Shown here: one piece after another, positions 29,406 through 38,666 of the stretch
Layout: the number at the start of each line of letters is the position of its first letter
Position numbering within the stretch: position 1 is the first letter of the stretch
From: Gordonia sp. KTR9
GTDB lineage: Bacteria > Actinomycetota > Actinomycetes > Mycobacteriales > Mycobacteriaceae
Length of the DNA: 64,000 bases
Assembly (NCBI RefSeq): GCF_000143885.2
Contig: NC_018581.1
Coordinates: forward strand, 124,001-188,000
Direction of reading: 5' to 3'
Made by a program: the position numbers and the translations under genes
Notes under the pieces: model-generated
Seen by the model: the letters and a program-made list of their open reading frames with translations, nothing else
Databases searched by the model: none
What the model was told of the DNA's origin: nothing

Positions 29406-30623
29406 GTGATCACTGTCGCGGGCGGGGGCCCGACGGTCCATCCGGTGTCGTGGGGCGTCCCTGCATCCGAGGTCCAGGCGTCGTCGGTCGATCTGGCGTC
29501 GGGTGTGGACGTCGGGATCGGCGCGGTCAATGCGGTCGCCGCGGTCGTCTTCGCCTTCGCGTTCTGCTGGCGTCTCGATCAGATCCGGCGCGCCGGGTGG
29601 GGGCTGCAGCCGTTGGCGATGATGGTTGCCGTCGCGGCGCTGACCCTTGCGTTCGTCGTCGTCGACGACTCGGTTGCCGACGTGCTGAACGAGGTCGGGT
29701 TCGCCGGCCTGTCCAGGGTGGCGTTCTACGCACTCCTCGCGATCGGGGTCGCGGCGCTCGTGGTGGTGTTCTTCTTCCCCGGACAGGTCACGCGCGAACG
29801 TCGGGCCGGGTGGGAGGCGTTGCCGCTCGTGATGGCCCTCGTCGGTCTGCAGGTGACCATGCTGGTCATCCCGGTCGAGATCCGCACTGCGACGATCGAC
29901 GAATGGACCGTTCAGAACTGGGGTTTCGCGCTCTTCATGCTGATCGCCAGCGGCTACCTGACCTACGGTTTCATCGCGTGCGTGAACAGTGTCCGCAAGT
30001 TCTACGCCACGGCGGACGGCTATCTCCGTGTGTCCCTTGGTCTTTTGATGACCGGCCTGACGTGTCTTGCGATCGGCGCCGTCTGCCAGGTCGTGTTCGT
30101 GGTCGTGTCCGCGACGAATGTCGTTCGGTCCCCGTGGCTTCTGACGACGAACCGGGTCGTCGCCGTCGTCGGTGTCGTCGCGTTCCTGATGGGGATCAGC
30201 TACCCGATGGTCTACGCGCGGATACAGACGGTCGCCGCCAACCGGCGCCGTCGACGGCTCGACACCGAACTGCTGCCCCTGTGGCGACTCGTGACCGACG
30301 CGGTCCCGGAAGTGGTGCTACCCGACGCCGGGCGACTGGCGCCGACCACACGCCTGCATCGGCGCGTCGTCGAGACCCGGGACGCGTTGACCCAGTTGAG
30401 TCCTCGGATTCCGGCAGTGTTCTCCTATGCCGAACCGGAGGTGCAGGCGCGGCTGTTGCGCGCTGCCGTCGCCGAGCACGATCCGCGGGACGGCGCCGGC
30501 GGCGCCGTCCGAGACCTGGCCCCGGCAGAGGGCGACGGACTCGAGGCCGACGCCGCTCCGCTGGTCAGGCTGGCCCGCGCAGTGGTTGCGCTGCGGGATG
30601 TCGAGGAACCGGCCGACCGGTGA
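29406..30623 (+). CDS. MAB_1171c-family putative transporter, seven-helix membrane protein
   Basis: About 405 residues. Seven hydrophobic segments lie in the first 280 residues (for example VAAVVFAFAFCW, LAMMVAVAALTLAFVVV, FYALLAIGVAALVVVFFF, VVAVVGVVAFLMGISY), followed by a cytoplasmic 125-residue tail (RRRRRLDTELLPLWRLVTDAVPEVVLP...RLHRRVVETRDALTQL) matching the DUF6545-type C terminus. It is the third gene of the XRE-ImmA/IrrE module, 48 bases after the peptidase, suggesting one transcript. The start is uncertain (TTG 29400, GTG 29406). Transport has not been shown; a membrane sensor role is equally possible. Confidence 0.8.
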   Translation: MITVAGGGPTVHPVSWGVPASEVQASSVDLASGVDVGIGAVNAVAAVVFAFAFCWRLDQIRRAGWGLQPLAMMVAVAALTLAFVVVDDSVADVLNEVGFAGLSRVAFYALLAIGVAALVVVFFFPGQVTRERRAGWEALPLVMALVGLQVTMLVIPVEIRTATIDEWTVQNWGFALFMLIASGYLTYGFIACVNSVRKFYATADGYLRVSLGLLMTGLTCLAIGAVCQVVFVVVSATNVVRSPWLLTTNRVVAVVGVVAFLMGISYPMVYARIQTVAANRRRRRLDTELLPLWRLVTDAVPEVVLPDAGRLAPTTRLHRRVVETRDALTQLSPRIPAVFSYAEPEVQARLLRAAVAEHDPRDGAGGAVRDLAPAEGDGLEADAAPLVRLARAVVALRDVEEPADR

Positions 30624-30659
30624 TCGGCCGGCCGGCTCCTGCGCGACGGGGTCGCCAGG

Positions 30660-31421
30660 TCACCTCGGGGCCATGCGGATGGCCCCGTCCATGCGGATGG
30701 TCTCGCCGTTGAGGTAGTTGTGCGTGACGATGAACTCGGCGAGCTGTGCGTACTCGTCGGGCTCCCCGAGACGCTGCGGGAACGGGATGGCCTCGGCCAG
30801 GGTCTTCTGGAACTCGGGGGTCACGCCCGCCAGCATGGGGGTGCTGATGGTCCCGGGGGCGATGGTGCAGACGCGCACACCGATGCGCGCGAGGTCGCGT
30901 GCTGCCGAGATGGTCATCGCATGCACGCCGCCCTTCGACGCCGCGTAGGCGATCTGGCCGATCTGACCCTCGAACGCCGCCACCGATGCGGTGTTGATGA
31001 TGACGCCGCGCTGGCCGTCGCCGTCGATGGTGGATTCCTCCTGCATGCGGTTGGCGGCCAGACGCATGACGTTGAAGGTGCCGATCAGGTTGATGTCGAT
31101 GACCTTGCGGAAGAGGTCGAGTTCGTGGGGGCCGTTCTTGCCGAGAATCCGTGCGGCCCAGCCGACGCCCGCACAGTTCACCGCGACGCGCAACGGCGCC
31201 CCGGATTCGGCGATGGTGTCGATGGCGGCCTGGACCTGAGCCTCGTCGGTGACGTCGGCGGCGATCAGCGTGACACCGTCGGTGGGCGCGGCCTTGTCGA
31301 TAGAGGCCTGCAGGTCGAGACCGAAGACCTGGGCGCCGGCTGCGGCGAAACGCCGTGCGGTGGCGGCGCCGAGGCCCGAAGCCCCGCCGGTGACCAGTAC
31401 GGAAGCGCCTGAAACGTCCAT
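30660..31421 (-). CDS. Short-chain dehydrogenase (type II 3-hydroxyacyl-CoA dehydrogenase-like)
   Basis: A 253-residue classical SDR. The NAD motif TGGASGLG (about 11-18), NCAGVGW (about 84-90), the catalytic Ser in NTASVAAFEG and Tyr-x3-Lys in YAASKGG are all present. The NCAGVGWAARILGKNGPHELDLFRKVIDINLIGTFNV type of stretch and the C terminus resemble HSD10-type 3-hydroxyacyl-CoA dehydrogenases, so beta-oxidation is likely. ATG 31421 follows AAAGGA by 10 bases. It is convergent with the MAB_1171c gene. Confidence 0.87.
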   Translation of the reverse strand: MDVSGASVLVTGGASGLGAATARRFAAAGAQVFGLDLQASIDKAAPTDGVTLIAADVTDEAQVQAAIDTIAESGAPLRVAVNCAGVGWAARILGKNGPHELDLFRKVIDINLIGTFNVMRLAANRMQEESTIDGDGQRGVIINTASVAAFEGQIGQIAYAASKGGVHAMTISAARDLARIGVRVCTIAPGTISTPMLAGVTPEFQKTLAEAIPFPQRLGEPDEYAQLAEFIVTHNYLNGETIRMDGAIRMAPR

Positions 31422-31557
31422 GTGTGAGTGATCCTTTCGCGGTACCCGACCCGTTCTCCTGCCGGCCGCGTCACCGTCGTCGGCGACGCCGCTCCGGCTC
31501 ATGCTGCAGTTTCACGATAGTCAGGTGTCGTGAAGGACCCTCGATCAGCCCTCGGTT

Positions 31558-32253
31558 CTACCGAACGAGCGCTCGGGCGCGTTCCTGGACGTGGAGGCGG
31601 TTCTCGCGGCGGATCAACACCACGCCCACTCCTGTGATGACCACGACAGCGCTGAGGGTGCCGGCGATCACGGGTACCGACGCACCGATCAGCCCGTCAG
31701 CGATCAGCCATGTCGCGAAGGCGAAGAACAGGACGGCCGCTCCGATGGCGATGACCCGTTCGGGGAGGTGGCGACCCAGCAGGACGCCCACCCCGATGGC
31801 GAGTGCGTCGGCGGCGACCATGCCGAGCGTGGATCCGATCCAGACCCCCAGCCAGTCGTTGTCGGTGGCGAGTGTGATGGTCGCGAGCATGGTCTTGTCG
31901 CCGAGTTCGGCGAGGAAGAACGCCGACATGACCGCGAAGAACACCGAGGCGCCGACGCGGGTCGCCCGGCTGGACTCCTCGTCGTCGAGCCGGTCGCCCC
32001 GCAGGGTCCACAGGCCGAAGATCAGCATCGCGAGTCCGGCGAGGATCGTCAGGAGTGCGGTGGGGATGGACAGTCCGAGGAAGTGGCCGAAGAAGACCGA
32101 GACCGCGTGCACCGCGGTGGTGGCCACGGTGATCGCGAGGAGGACGACCCACCAGCGGTAGCGCAGGGCATAGGTCATCGCCATCAGCTGTGACTTGTCC
32201 CCGAGTTCGGCGACGAAGATCACGCCGAAGCTCAGGAGCAGGGCAGCAATCAC
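31558..32253 (-). CDS. TMEM165/GDT1 (UPF0016) family divalent cation exporter
   Basis: A 231-residue protein of six helices arranged as two inverted halves, each with the signature E-x-G-D-K: FVAELGDKSQLMAM in helix 1 and FLAELGDKTMLATI in helix 4. Members export Mn2+ (MneA/Mnx in bacteria) or exchange Ca2+. The start is GTG 32253, preceded by a leaderless-type TAACCT box. I saw no yybP-ykoY manganese riboswitch upstream, though this was judged by eye only. Confidence 0.88.
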   Translation of the reverse strand: MIAALLLSFGVIFVAELGDKSQLMAMTYALRYRWWVVLLAITVATTAVHAVSVFFGHFLGLSIPTALLTILAGLAMLIFGLWTLRGDRLDDEESSRATRVGASVFFAVMSAFFLAELGDKTMLATITLATDNDWLGVWIGSTLGMVAADALAIGVGVLLGRHLPERVIAIGAAVLFFAFATWLIADGLIGASVPVIAGTLSAVVVITGVGVVLIRRENRLHVQERARALVR

Positions 32254-32260
32254 GGACGCC

Positions 32261-32266
32261 AGGTTA
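32261..32266 (-). promoter_or_regulatory. -10 box TAACCT, leaderless GDT1-type gene
   Basis: On the minus strand the hexamer ends 7 bases before GTG 32253, leaving no room for a 5' leader. Confidence 0.45.
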
Positions 32267-32402
32267 GTCAGCCCGAACTCGCCGGTGCAACTCGTCGAAT
32301 GCCCGTATTTCCACAGGTCGGGGCATCAAAATCAAATGTTCGGGTGCCCGTGATCGAACGCTCTGGCGGCCCGTCGAAACGCCTTCGGGGAGCCTCGGCG
32401 CC

Positions 32403-32927
32403 CTACGCTGCGAGAAGCATCGCGAGCACCGCGGTGTCGGGGTCGGCGTTGGGGTCGATCCCCACCTGATTGCGTAGGTTGACCACGGTCCCGTCGGCTT
32501 CCGCCTCGGCCCAGCCCGCCCGGTGCTCGAGCCCGAGTTCGGGGAGACCGGGCAGCAGCACGCACCCGGAGGCGACCTGTGAGCACTCGGGCAGCGACGG
32601 GCGCGTCTGCGAGGGCGGATGCAACATGACCAGAGCCGGCGGATTGTTCAGGAACCGGCCCGCCTCGACGAAGCTGTCGTCGACGACGTTGCCGATCGCG
32701 ACCATCATGCCGACGGCGTCCGCCTCACCCTGTTCGGGACGCTGCTCGACCACGCCGAAGATCGTCGTCGTCGACAGGAAACCCGGCCGGCAGGCGATCC
32801 GGACCGAGGCCACGAGTGTCTGCGTCCACTCGAGCGTCGACTCCGGCCAGCGGCCGGAGATGAGAATCCCGTTCAGGGTGCCCTCCTGCTGGAACGGGGT
32901 GAGACCGATCGGAATCGACTGCATCAT
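32403..32927 (-). CDS. Conserved-looking protein of unknown function, 174 aa
   Basis: No family recognised. The product is soluble, mixed alpha/beta by composition, with strands such as TLNGILISGRWPES, STTTIFGVVEQ and AVGMMVAIGNVVDD, and no signal peptide. A GGAGGAGGAC box directly before the paired ATGs at 32927/32924 is among the strongest ribosome-binding sites in the window, supporting a real and well-translated gene. It is divergent from the ECF transporter operon; no functional link can be drawn from that alone. Confidence 0.7.
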   Translation of the reverse strand: MMQSIPIGLTPFQQEGTLNGILISGRWPESTLEWTQTLVASVRIACRPGFLSTTTIFGVVEQRPEQGEADAVGMMVAIGNVVDDSFVEAGRFLNNPPALVMLHPPSQTRPSLPECSQVASGCVLLPGLPELGLEHRAGWAEAEADGTVVNLRNQVGIDPNADPDTAVLAMLLAA

Positions 32928-33139
32928 GTCCTCCTCCGGCCCGGGCGAGACCTCGCCGATGGTCCACGGACTGGGGACCGATGGCCGACCCGGGTGAAAA
33001 GACCATCCACCCGCAGCGAGACGCCGACAACTCGAATCACCGTGTTGTGATGGATCTTTAACATGCGAACGACCGACAGCCGCGGCTCGGGGGCGCTGTC
33101 CCCGCCGGTGGGGGCGACGACACCAGGCACACTGGACCG

Positions 33140-35287
33140 GTGAAGAACTCGCCCCCGCTGCGTCCGATGGAGTTCGCGTCCGTCGCGATCTTCGGCGGAC
33201 TGACCGTCGCGGCGGTTGTCATCGCGTCGGTCATCCCGCTGGCCCAGGCGGCCGGACTGCTCGCCCCGGTGCCGCTCGCACTCATCGCGGCGCGCACCCG
33301 GCCGCGGGCCCTCGTGACCGCCACCGTGGCCACCACCGCGGTCGCATTCGCGATGGCGGGGACCGGCGCGATGGCGACCGTCCTGGGTTCCGCGCTGGTC
33401 GGAGGGCTCGTCGGCGACATCAAGCGCCGGGGCCGGGGGATCGGCGTCCTGGGTGTCGCGACACTCGTGGCGTCGCCGTTGCTCGGCGGAATCTCCGTGC
33501 TGATCCTGCTCGTGCTGGTGCCCCTGCGCGAGCTGACGATCGAGGCCATGACCAACTCCATCCACGGTGTCGCGAAGTGGCTGCACGGATGGGGCCCGAC
33601 CGGGGGCGTCGCCGATGGGCTCGACGCCATGAGCCGGAGCATTGCCGACCACTGGTGGGTGTGGGTCTGGGTGTCGGGGACCGTGGGCACCGCGATCTCG
33701 CTCGTCGTCGCGTGGTGGATTCTCGGTTCCGTCATCGGGCGGTTGCGAGATGTGCCGAGTGAGGACACTCTCGACGCCGTCCGGTCGGGGTCTGCTCCGG
33801 CCACGTCCGCCGGTGCGCCCCACGATTCGGGCATCGCGCCGCTCCCCGTGGTCTTCGACCACGTCGGATTCGCGTACTCGCCCGAGGCCCGCCCGGTGCT
33901 GCACGGTATCGACCTGCGGATCGATCCCGGTGAGTTCGTCGCCGTCGTCGGCGCCAACGGGTCCGGGAAGTCGACGCTGGCCAAGATCATCGCCGGCCGG
34001 CCCGCGACGACGGGTACGGTCCACCGGCCGGGCCTGCCGGGTCTGGGTGCGCAGGGCGGGACCGCTCTCGTCCTGCAGCGTCCCGAGATCCAGATGCTGG
34101 GTTCTCGCGTCGCCGACGACGTCGTGTGGGGTCTGCCGCCCGGCGTCGACGTCGATGTCGAGGCGCTGCTCGCCGAGGTCGGACTCGCCGGCCTCGGTGA
34201 CCGGGAGACCACAGACCTGTCCGGCGGCCAGCAGCAGCGGCTGGCGATCGCCGGCGCGCTCGCGCGGGACCCGCAACTCCTCATCGCCGACGAGGTGACC
34301 TCGATGGTCGACCCGGAGGGTCGCGGACAACTGCTGGCGTTGCTCGCCGGTCTGCCGGCGCGCCGTGGGATCGCCGTCGTCCTGGTCACCCATCGCGGCA
34401 GCGAGGCCGCGGCGGCCGATCGGGTGATCCATCTGGACTCCGGGCGCCTGGTGCCGCACGCGCCGGACTGGATGCCGAGTCCCGACGCCGACCTGGCTGC
34501 GCCGGCGCAGGCGATGCGTCCGTCGCCGCCGCCCGCGCCGACCTCGCGGATCGGTGGGCCGCTACTCGTTCTCGACCAGGTGGGGTACGCCCATCTGCCG
34601 GGCTCGCCGTGGGAGGTCGTCGCGCTGGAGGACATCTCGCTGACCGTCTACCGCGGCGAGGGGCTGCTGATCGTCGGCGGCAACGGGTCGGGCAAGACGA
34701 CCCTCGCGTGGATCATGGCCGGACTGCTCCCACCGGGGACCGGAACGTGCCGTCTGCTGGATACCCACGAAAAGATCAATCCCGGAACAGGTTTCGATGC
34801 CGGCACGCCGATGGCCGAGCGTGTCGGCGCGGTCGGGCTCGGTTTCCAGCACGCACGGCTGCAGCTGCAGAAGGTCACCGTCGCCGACGAGATCATGGCG
34901 GCCGGCGGCGAGAAGGTGGGCACCGCCGAGGTCGCCCGCGTGCTCGAACTCGTCGGGCTGCCACGTCAGATGGCGATCACCAAGGTCGACGCGCTGTCGG
35001 GCGGGCAGATGCGACGTGTCGTGCTCGCGGGCCTCATCGCGCGTCACCCCGATCTCCTCGTCCTGGACGAGCCGCTGGCCGGTCTCGATCCGCCGGCCCG
35101 CGAGGAGATCGTCGCCCTGCTGGCCCGATTGCGGGCCGAGGGCATGACGATCGTGATCATCTCCCACGACTTCGAATCCCTGGAGTCGGTGTGTACGCGA
35201 CGGGTCCGGCTCGTCGACGGCCGGCTGCTACCCGATTCGCAGCACATGATCGACCAGGCGACCGGCTGGGACGGAGGAATCCGATGA
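33140..35287 (+). CDS. ECF transporter: membrane domain fused to two ABC ATPases
   Basis: A 715-residue single polypeptide like M. tuberculosis Rv2326c. Residues 1-205 hold about five helices resembling an S-component/DUF2232 membrane domain. About 230-450 is ATPase 1 (Walker [10 protein letters not shown], signature LSGGQQQR, Walker B LLIADE). About 475-705 is ATPase 2 (Walker [10 protein letters not shown], signature LSGGQMRR, Walker B LLVLDEP, switch His in IISHD). Both ATP sites look intact. It would power uptake of a vitamin or metal with the adjacent T subunit; the substrate is unknown. Start GTG 33140; its end overlaps ecfT by ATGA. Confidence 0.88.
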   Translation: MKNSPPLRPMEFASVAIFGGLTVAAVVIASVIPLAQAAGLLAPVPLALIAARTRPRALVTATVATTAVAFAMAGTGAMATVLGSALVGGLVGDIKRRGRGIGVLGVATLVASPLLGGISVLILLVLVPLRELTIEAMTNSIHGVAKWLHGWGPTGGVADGLDAMSRSIADHWWVWVWVSGTVGTAISLVVAWWILGSVIGRLRDVPSEDTLDAVRSGSAPATSAGAPHDSGIAPLPVVFDHVGFAYSPEARPVLHGIDLRIDPGEFVAVVGANGSGKSTLAKIIAGRPATTGTVHRPGLPGLGAQGGTALVLQRPEIQMLGSRVADDVVWGLPPGVDVDVEALLAEVGLAGLGDRETTDLSGGQQQRLAIAGALARDPQLLIADEVTSMVDPEGRGQLLALLAGLPARRGIAVVLVTHRGSEAAAADRVIHLDSGRLVPHAPDWMPSPDADLAAPAQAMRPSPPPAPTSRIGGPLLVLDQVGYAHLPGSPWEVVALEDISLTVYRGEGLLIVGGNGSGKTTLAWIMAGLLPPGTGTCRLLDTHEKINPGTGFDAGTPMAERVGAVGLGFQHARLQLQKVTVADEIMAAGGEKVGTAEVARVLELVGLPRQMAITKVDALSGGQMRRVVLAGLIARHPDLLVLDEPLAGLDPPAREEIVALLARLRAEGMTIVIISHDFESLESVCTRRVRLVDGRLLPDSQHMIDQATGWDGGIR

Positions 35288-36036
35288 CGATGCGCACCGT
35301 CCCCCTGCGGCAGGTGCCGGGCAGCTCGTTCGTGCACCGGCTGTGGGCGGGGACCAAGCTCGTGATTGTGCTGATCCTCGGGATCATGACCTGGGTGCTG
35401 CCGTCGTGGCCGGCGCTCGGGATGGTCGCCGCGGTGGTCGTGATCACCGCGCTCGTGGCTGGAATCCCGTTGGGCGCCATACCGCGTCCGCCGTGGTGGT
35501 TCTGGGGACTGATCGGGATCGGCGTCGCGTTCAATGTGTCGTTCGCCGGCATTCCCGGTGCCCTGGTGTTCCTGCGTGCGATCACGCTTGCCCTCGTCCT
35601 CGTCGCCAGTTCGATCCTCGTCATCTGGACCACCCCGATGGCAGATGTGGCGCCCGCGCTGGCGCGGCTGATGCGCCCGCTGCGGTGGCTCCGGCTGCCC
35701 GTCGACGAGTGGGCGGTGGCGATCGCGTTGTGCCTCAGGGGTCTTCCGTTGCTGATCGAGGAGTTGCGCATGCTGCGCGCGGCGCATCGCCTGCGTCCCA
35801 CCACCAGGGGACGCAGCGATCATCCGTCGGCGGAGATGGGGATCATGGACCTGATCACGGCGGCGATGTCCTCGGCGCTCCGACGCAGCGCCGAGATGTC
35901 CGAGGCGATCACCGCCCGCGGCGGCACCGGCCGGCTGACCGCCCACCACGCCGGTCCCGGGCGCGCAGATGTGCTGGCGCTCAGCATCATCGTGCTGGCG
36001 TGCGCCGTGGCGATAGTGGTGACGCTCATCCTGTGA
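35284..36036 (+). CDS. ecfT: Energy-coupling factor transporter transmembrane protein (EcfT)
   Basis: A 250-residue T component. Four to six helices surround a cytoplasmic coupling domain with two helices carrying the Ala-Arg-Gly type motif ([13 protein letters not shown], about residue 215) and an earlier [10 protein letters not shown] segment that docks onto the ATPases. The start ATG overlaps the preceding stop (ATGA), giving tight coupling and 1:1 production with the fused S/A/A protein. It ends 70 bases before a palindromic repeat half and the IS110 element. Confidence 0.86.
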   Translation: MTMRTVPLRQVPGSSFVHRLWAGTKLVIVLILGIMTWVLPSWPALGMVAAVVVITALVAGIPLGAIPRPPWWFWGLIGIGVAFNVSFAGIPGALVFLRAITLALVLVASSILVIWTTPMADVAPALARLMRPLRWLRLPVDEWAVAIALCLRGLPLLIEELRMLRAAHRLRPTTRGRSDHPSAEMGIMDLITAAMSSALRRSAEMSEAITARGGTGRLTAHHAGPGRADVLALSIIVLACAVAIVVTLIL

Positions 36037-36106
36037 CTGGTTCCGTTCTCGATCCGAAAGAATCACACATCCACTGCGCCCTAATCCGAAAGAACCGCAT
36101 AACCCC

Positions 36107-36131
36107 TGCTCCCTGAGGTGCGAGGAGCGAT
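36107..36131 (+). repeat. Left half of a CTCCCTGAGG palindromic repeat, interrupted by IS110
   Basis: CCTGCTCCCTGAGGTGCGAG followed by GAGCGA matches the start of the dispersed repeat. The matching right part (GCGACGAGCC followed by ACGAAGGGTCTGGTGAG) resumes at about 37641 on the far side of the IS110 element. The repeat is thus split by about 1.5 kb. Confidence 0.7.
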
Positions 36132-36244
36132 AGACGGTATGAGGGCCTTGGGGCCGAAGGCCTCAAGCTGCAAACACATCGTGGGTTGCTGCTGCTGAGT
36201 TCACACTCGGCGGTAGTACCACATTGCAGATCAGGAGGCCTCCG

Positions 36245-37330
36245 GTGATTGTTCAGGGTACAAGTGTCGGATTGGATGTTCACGCACGTTCGGTGGTCGC
36301 TCACGCCATCGATGAGGACAGCGGCAACGTGATTCGGGAGACGTTGGTTCCCGATGCGGCGACCATCGTGAGCTGGCTTCACAGCTTGGCTCCGCCTGTG
36401 CGGGTTGCCTACGAGGCCGGTCCGACGGGTTTCGGATTGGCTCGGGCGATCACTGCGGCCGGGATGGAGTGTGTGGTTGCCGCGCCCTCGAAGCTGCAAC
36501 GGCCAGCCGGGGACCGCGTCAAGACCGATGCCCGAGACGCTGCGCACCTGGCGAAGTTGCTGCGCCTGGGCGAGGTAGTCGCGGTCGGTGTGCCCGAGGA
36601 GGGTACCGAAGCGGCCCGTGATCTGGTCCGCGCCCGCGAGGACGCTCGCAGCGACCTGATGCGGGCGCGGCATCGATTGTCCAAACTGCTTCTGCGCCAG
36701 GGGATCGTCTACTCCGGCGGGAAACCCTGGACCGGTGTTCATCAACAGTGGCTGCAGCGTCAACGTTTCGAGCTGCCGCTGTTGCAAGCCGCCTTCGACA
36801 ACGACCTGGACGCGGTGTTGAGCGTGACCGCACGCCGAGACCGCCTCGATGAGCTGATCGAACAGACCGCGGCCACCGATCCGTGGCGGGCTGTTGTCAC
36901 CCGATTGTCATGTCTGCGGGGTGTGTCGACGCTGACCGCGTTCGCTCTGGCCGTCGAGATCGGCGACTGGTCGAGGTTCAGTGGCGCCACGATCGGCCCC
37001 TACGCCGGGTTGGTGCCCTCGGAATACTCGACCGGCGGTACCCGCAGTCAGGGATCGATCACCAAGGCCGGGAACGCCCACGTGCGGCGGTTGCTGGTCG
37101 AGGCGGCCTGGCAACACCGGCGGCCCTACGGCACGCCCGGACAGACCATGCGCCGTCGGTGGGAGGCCGCCTCACCCTCGGCCCGCGCCCGTGGCCATGC
37201 CGGCAACCGACGGCTACACAAGCGTTGGCAACAATTCGACCGCCGCAGCAAACATCCCTGCGTGGCCAACACCGCGATCGCTCGTGAGCTCGCCGGCTGG
37301 TGCTGGTCGCTGGCGGTGCTCGACGACTAA
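36245..37330 (+). CDS. IS110-family DEDD transposase/recombinase
   Basis: 361 residues. The N-terminal RuvC-like domain has Asp11 in GLDVHARS, Glu in AYEAGPTG (about 61) and the Asp pair in KTDARDAAHLAKL (about 97-101). The C-terminal transposase_20 domain contains LRGVSTLTAFALAVEIGDWSRF, YAGLVPSEYSTG and the catalytic Ser in RSQGSITKAGNAHVRR. All key residues are present, so the enzyme may be active. GTG 36245 with AGGAGG 8 bases upstream is the likely start. IS110 enzymes use an element-encoded bridge RNA to choose donor and target. Confidence 0.92.
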   Translation: MIVQGTSVGLDVHARSVVAHAIDEDSGNVIRETLVPDAATIVSWLHSLAPPVRVAYEAGPTGFGLARAITAAGMECVVAAPSKLQRPAGDRVKTDARDAAHLAKLLRLGEVVAVGVPEEGTEAARDLVRAREDARSDLMRARHRLSKLLLRQGIVYSGGKPWTGVHQQWLQRQRFELPLLQAAFDNDLDAVLSVTARRDRLDELIEQTAATDPWRAVVTRLSCLRGVSTLTAFALAVEIGDWSRFSGATIGPYAGLVPSEYSTGGTRSQGSITKAGNAHVRRLLVEAAWQHRRPYGTPGQTMRRRWEAASPSARARGHAGNRRLHKRWQQFDRRSKHPCVANTAIARELAGWCWSLAVLDD

Positions 37331-37349
37331 CCAGCACTGACACACAATC

Positions 37350-37571
37350 TTGGCCACCCGCCGCGACTGTGCTGTGGTGAACAGGGAACGAATCCACGGC
37401 GTCGCTATGTGCGCCAGCACCTCTGGGTGCACGGTACGCACGCTTACATAGACCCGTCGGTCAGCGTTTTCATCTCCTGTCGAACACCGTTGAGCGGTAA
37501 CCAACCCGCGTATATCAGTCCGACAACACCGTCGCGAGTAACGACCACCACACACCGCGGCGGGTGGCCAA
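37350..37571 (+). repeat. Long inverted repeat in the non-coding right end of the IS110 element
   Basis: TTGGCCACCCGCCGCG (37350-37365) is repeated exactly inverted at 37556-37571, and pairing extends imperfectly inward (CTGTGCTGTGGTG with CACCACACAC). About 190 bases lie between the arms. It starts 20 bases after the transposase stop. It could be part of a bridge-RNA-type transcript, subterminal ends of the element, or a small non-autonomous element. Confidence 0.6.
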
Positions 37572-37640
37572 CCCCCACTACAGCCCCCTAGCAAGGAGGC
37601 CAACTCGCCATGGAACTTGACAAAGCAGCACTACATATCA

Positions 37641-37735
37641 GCGACGAGCCACGAAGGGTCTGGTGAGTTGCCTTGCGAGACCCTTCGTGACGCGCCCTCC
37701 GCAAGCTCCGGACGCTCCTCAGGGAGCAGGCCGGC
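37641..37735. repeat. Right half of the split repeat, hairpin plus inverted core
   Basis: CACGAAGGGTCT (37650-37661) pairs exactly with AGACCCTTCGTG (37678-37689). The inverted core CTCCTCAGGGAGCAGG follows. The 37681-37730 stretch is nearly the same as 12351-12400. Confidence 0.8.
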
Positions 37736-37763
37736 CAGTGGGTCTGCGGTAGATCAGACGACA

Positions 37764-37799
37764 AACGGCGCCGGTCACTCGAAGGTGACCGGCGCCGTT
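37764..37799 (-). terminator. Rho-independent-type terminator of sodA
   Basis: A perfect 15-bp stem AACGGCGCCGGTCAC (37764-37778 with 37785-37799) with a 6-base loop, followed on the minus strand by TGT. It begins 20 bases after the sodA stop. Confidence 0.85.
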
Positions 37800-37819
37800 G
37801 ATGTTCGGCGAACCGAGGA

Positions 37820-38449
37820 TCAGGCCGGGACGACCAGGCCGCTGCCCTGGCTCTTCGCCCGAGCGAGACGCTCGTTGGCGTCGGCCCAGTTCACGACGTT
37901 CCACCACGCCTTGACGTAGTCCGGCTTGACGTTCTGGTAGTCGAGGTAGAAGGCGTGCTCCCACATGTCGAGCATGACGACCGGGATGATGGCGGCGGGG
38001 ATGTTGCCGCTCTGGTCGGTCAGCTGCAGGATGACGAGCTTGCCACCGATGGTGTCGTAGCCCAGGATCGCCCAGCCCGACCCCTGCAGGGTGGTGGCCG
38101 CGGCGGTGAAGTGGGCCTTGAACTTGTCGAAGCCACCGAACTGCTCGGTGAGGGCGGCCGCGAGGTCGCCGTCGGGCTCGCCGCCGCCGTTGGGCGACAG
38201 GTTCTTCCAGAAGATGGAGTGGTTGGTGTGACCGCCCAGGTGGAACGACAGCGTGGCGGACAGTCCGTAGACCTTGCCGGCGATGCTGTCGTCGTCGCGG
38301 GCCGCGGCCAGCTTCTCCAGGGTGTCGTTGGCGCCCTTGACGTAGGTGGCGTGGTGCTTGCTGTGGTGGAGCTCCATGATCCTGCCGGAGATGTGCGGTT
38401 CCAGTGCCGCGTAGTCGTAATCGAGATCCGGCAAGGTGTAATCAGCCAC
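37820..38449 (-). CDS. sodA: Superoxide dismutase, Fe/Mn family
   Basis: A 209-residue Fe/Mn superoxide dismutase that converts superoxide to peroxide and oxygen. Metal ligands follow the family pattern: His in ELHHSKHH (about 28), His in [10 protein letters not shown] (about 77), and Asp and His in [12 protein letters not shown] (about 163/167). QGSGWA and KNLSPNGGG are also typical. It is closest in character to mycobacterial SodA, which is often exported without a classical signal peptide. The start is GTG 38449 with AGAGGAA upstream. A strong terminator follows. Confidence 0.95.
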   Translation of the reverse strand: MADYTLPDLDYDYAALEPHISGRIMELHHSKHHATYVKGANDTLEKLAAARDDDSIAGKVYGLSATLSFHLGGHTNHSIFWKNLSPNGGGEPDGDLAAALTEQFGGFDKFKAHFTAAATTLQGSGWAILGYDTIGGKLVILQLTDQSGNIPAAIIPVVMLDMWEHAFYLDYQNVKPDYVKAWWNVVNWADANERLARAKSQGSGLVVPA

Positions 38450-38666
38450 GATGTTCCTCTCTGAGGTGCTACTCGTTTTCCCTGTCCACGCGTGGGTCCG
38501 ACGACTCGGCCGGGCGCCACGCGGATGGTTCCACCCTTCCGCAGAGCATGGGTGATTGCAACAAGCGCGACCCAAGAAACATCAAGTGCGGTTGAGATTT
38601 CAACGCGAATCGGTGACGACGAGCGAAGGGAGCAGCGGCGTCTGGGCCGCGTCGAGTCCGCTGCGC

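Larger units (their letters stand above)
36132..37640 (+). mobile_element. IS110-family insertion sequence (approximate limits)
   Basis: About 1.5 kb between the two halves of a split palindromic repeat. It holds one DEDD transposase gene, a short left non-coding end of about 110 bases with a small hairpin (36141-36164), and a long right non-coding end of about 300 bases. No terminal inverted repeats are seen, as expected for IS110. The limits are inferred from where repeat similarity breaks and may be off by several bases. Confidence 0.7.

Noticed and set aside
29450..30712. A long alternative plus-strand frame through the MAB_1171c gene
   Set aside because: Arg/Gly-rich shadow; the other frame gives seven clean membrane helices.
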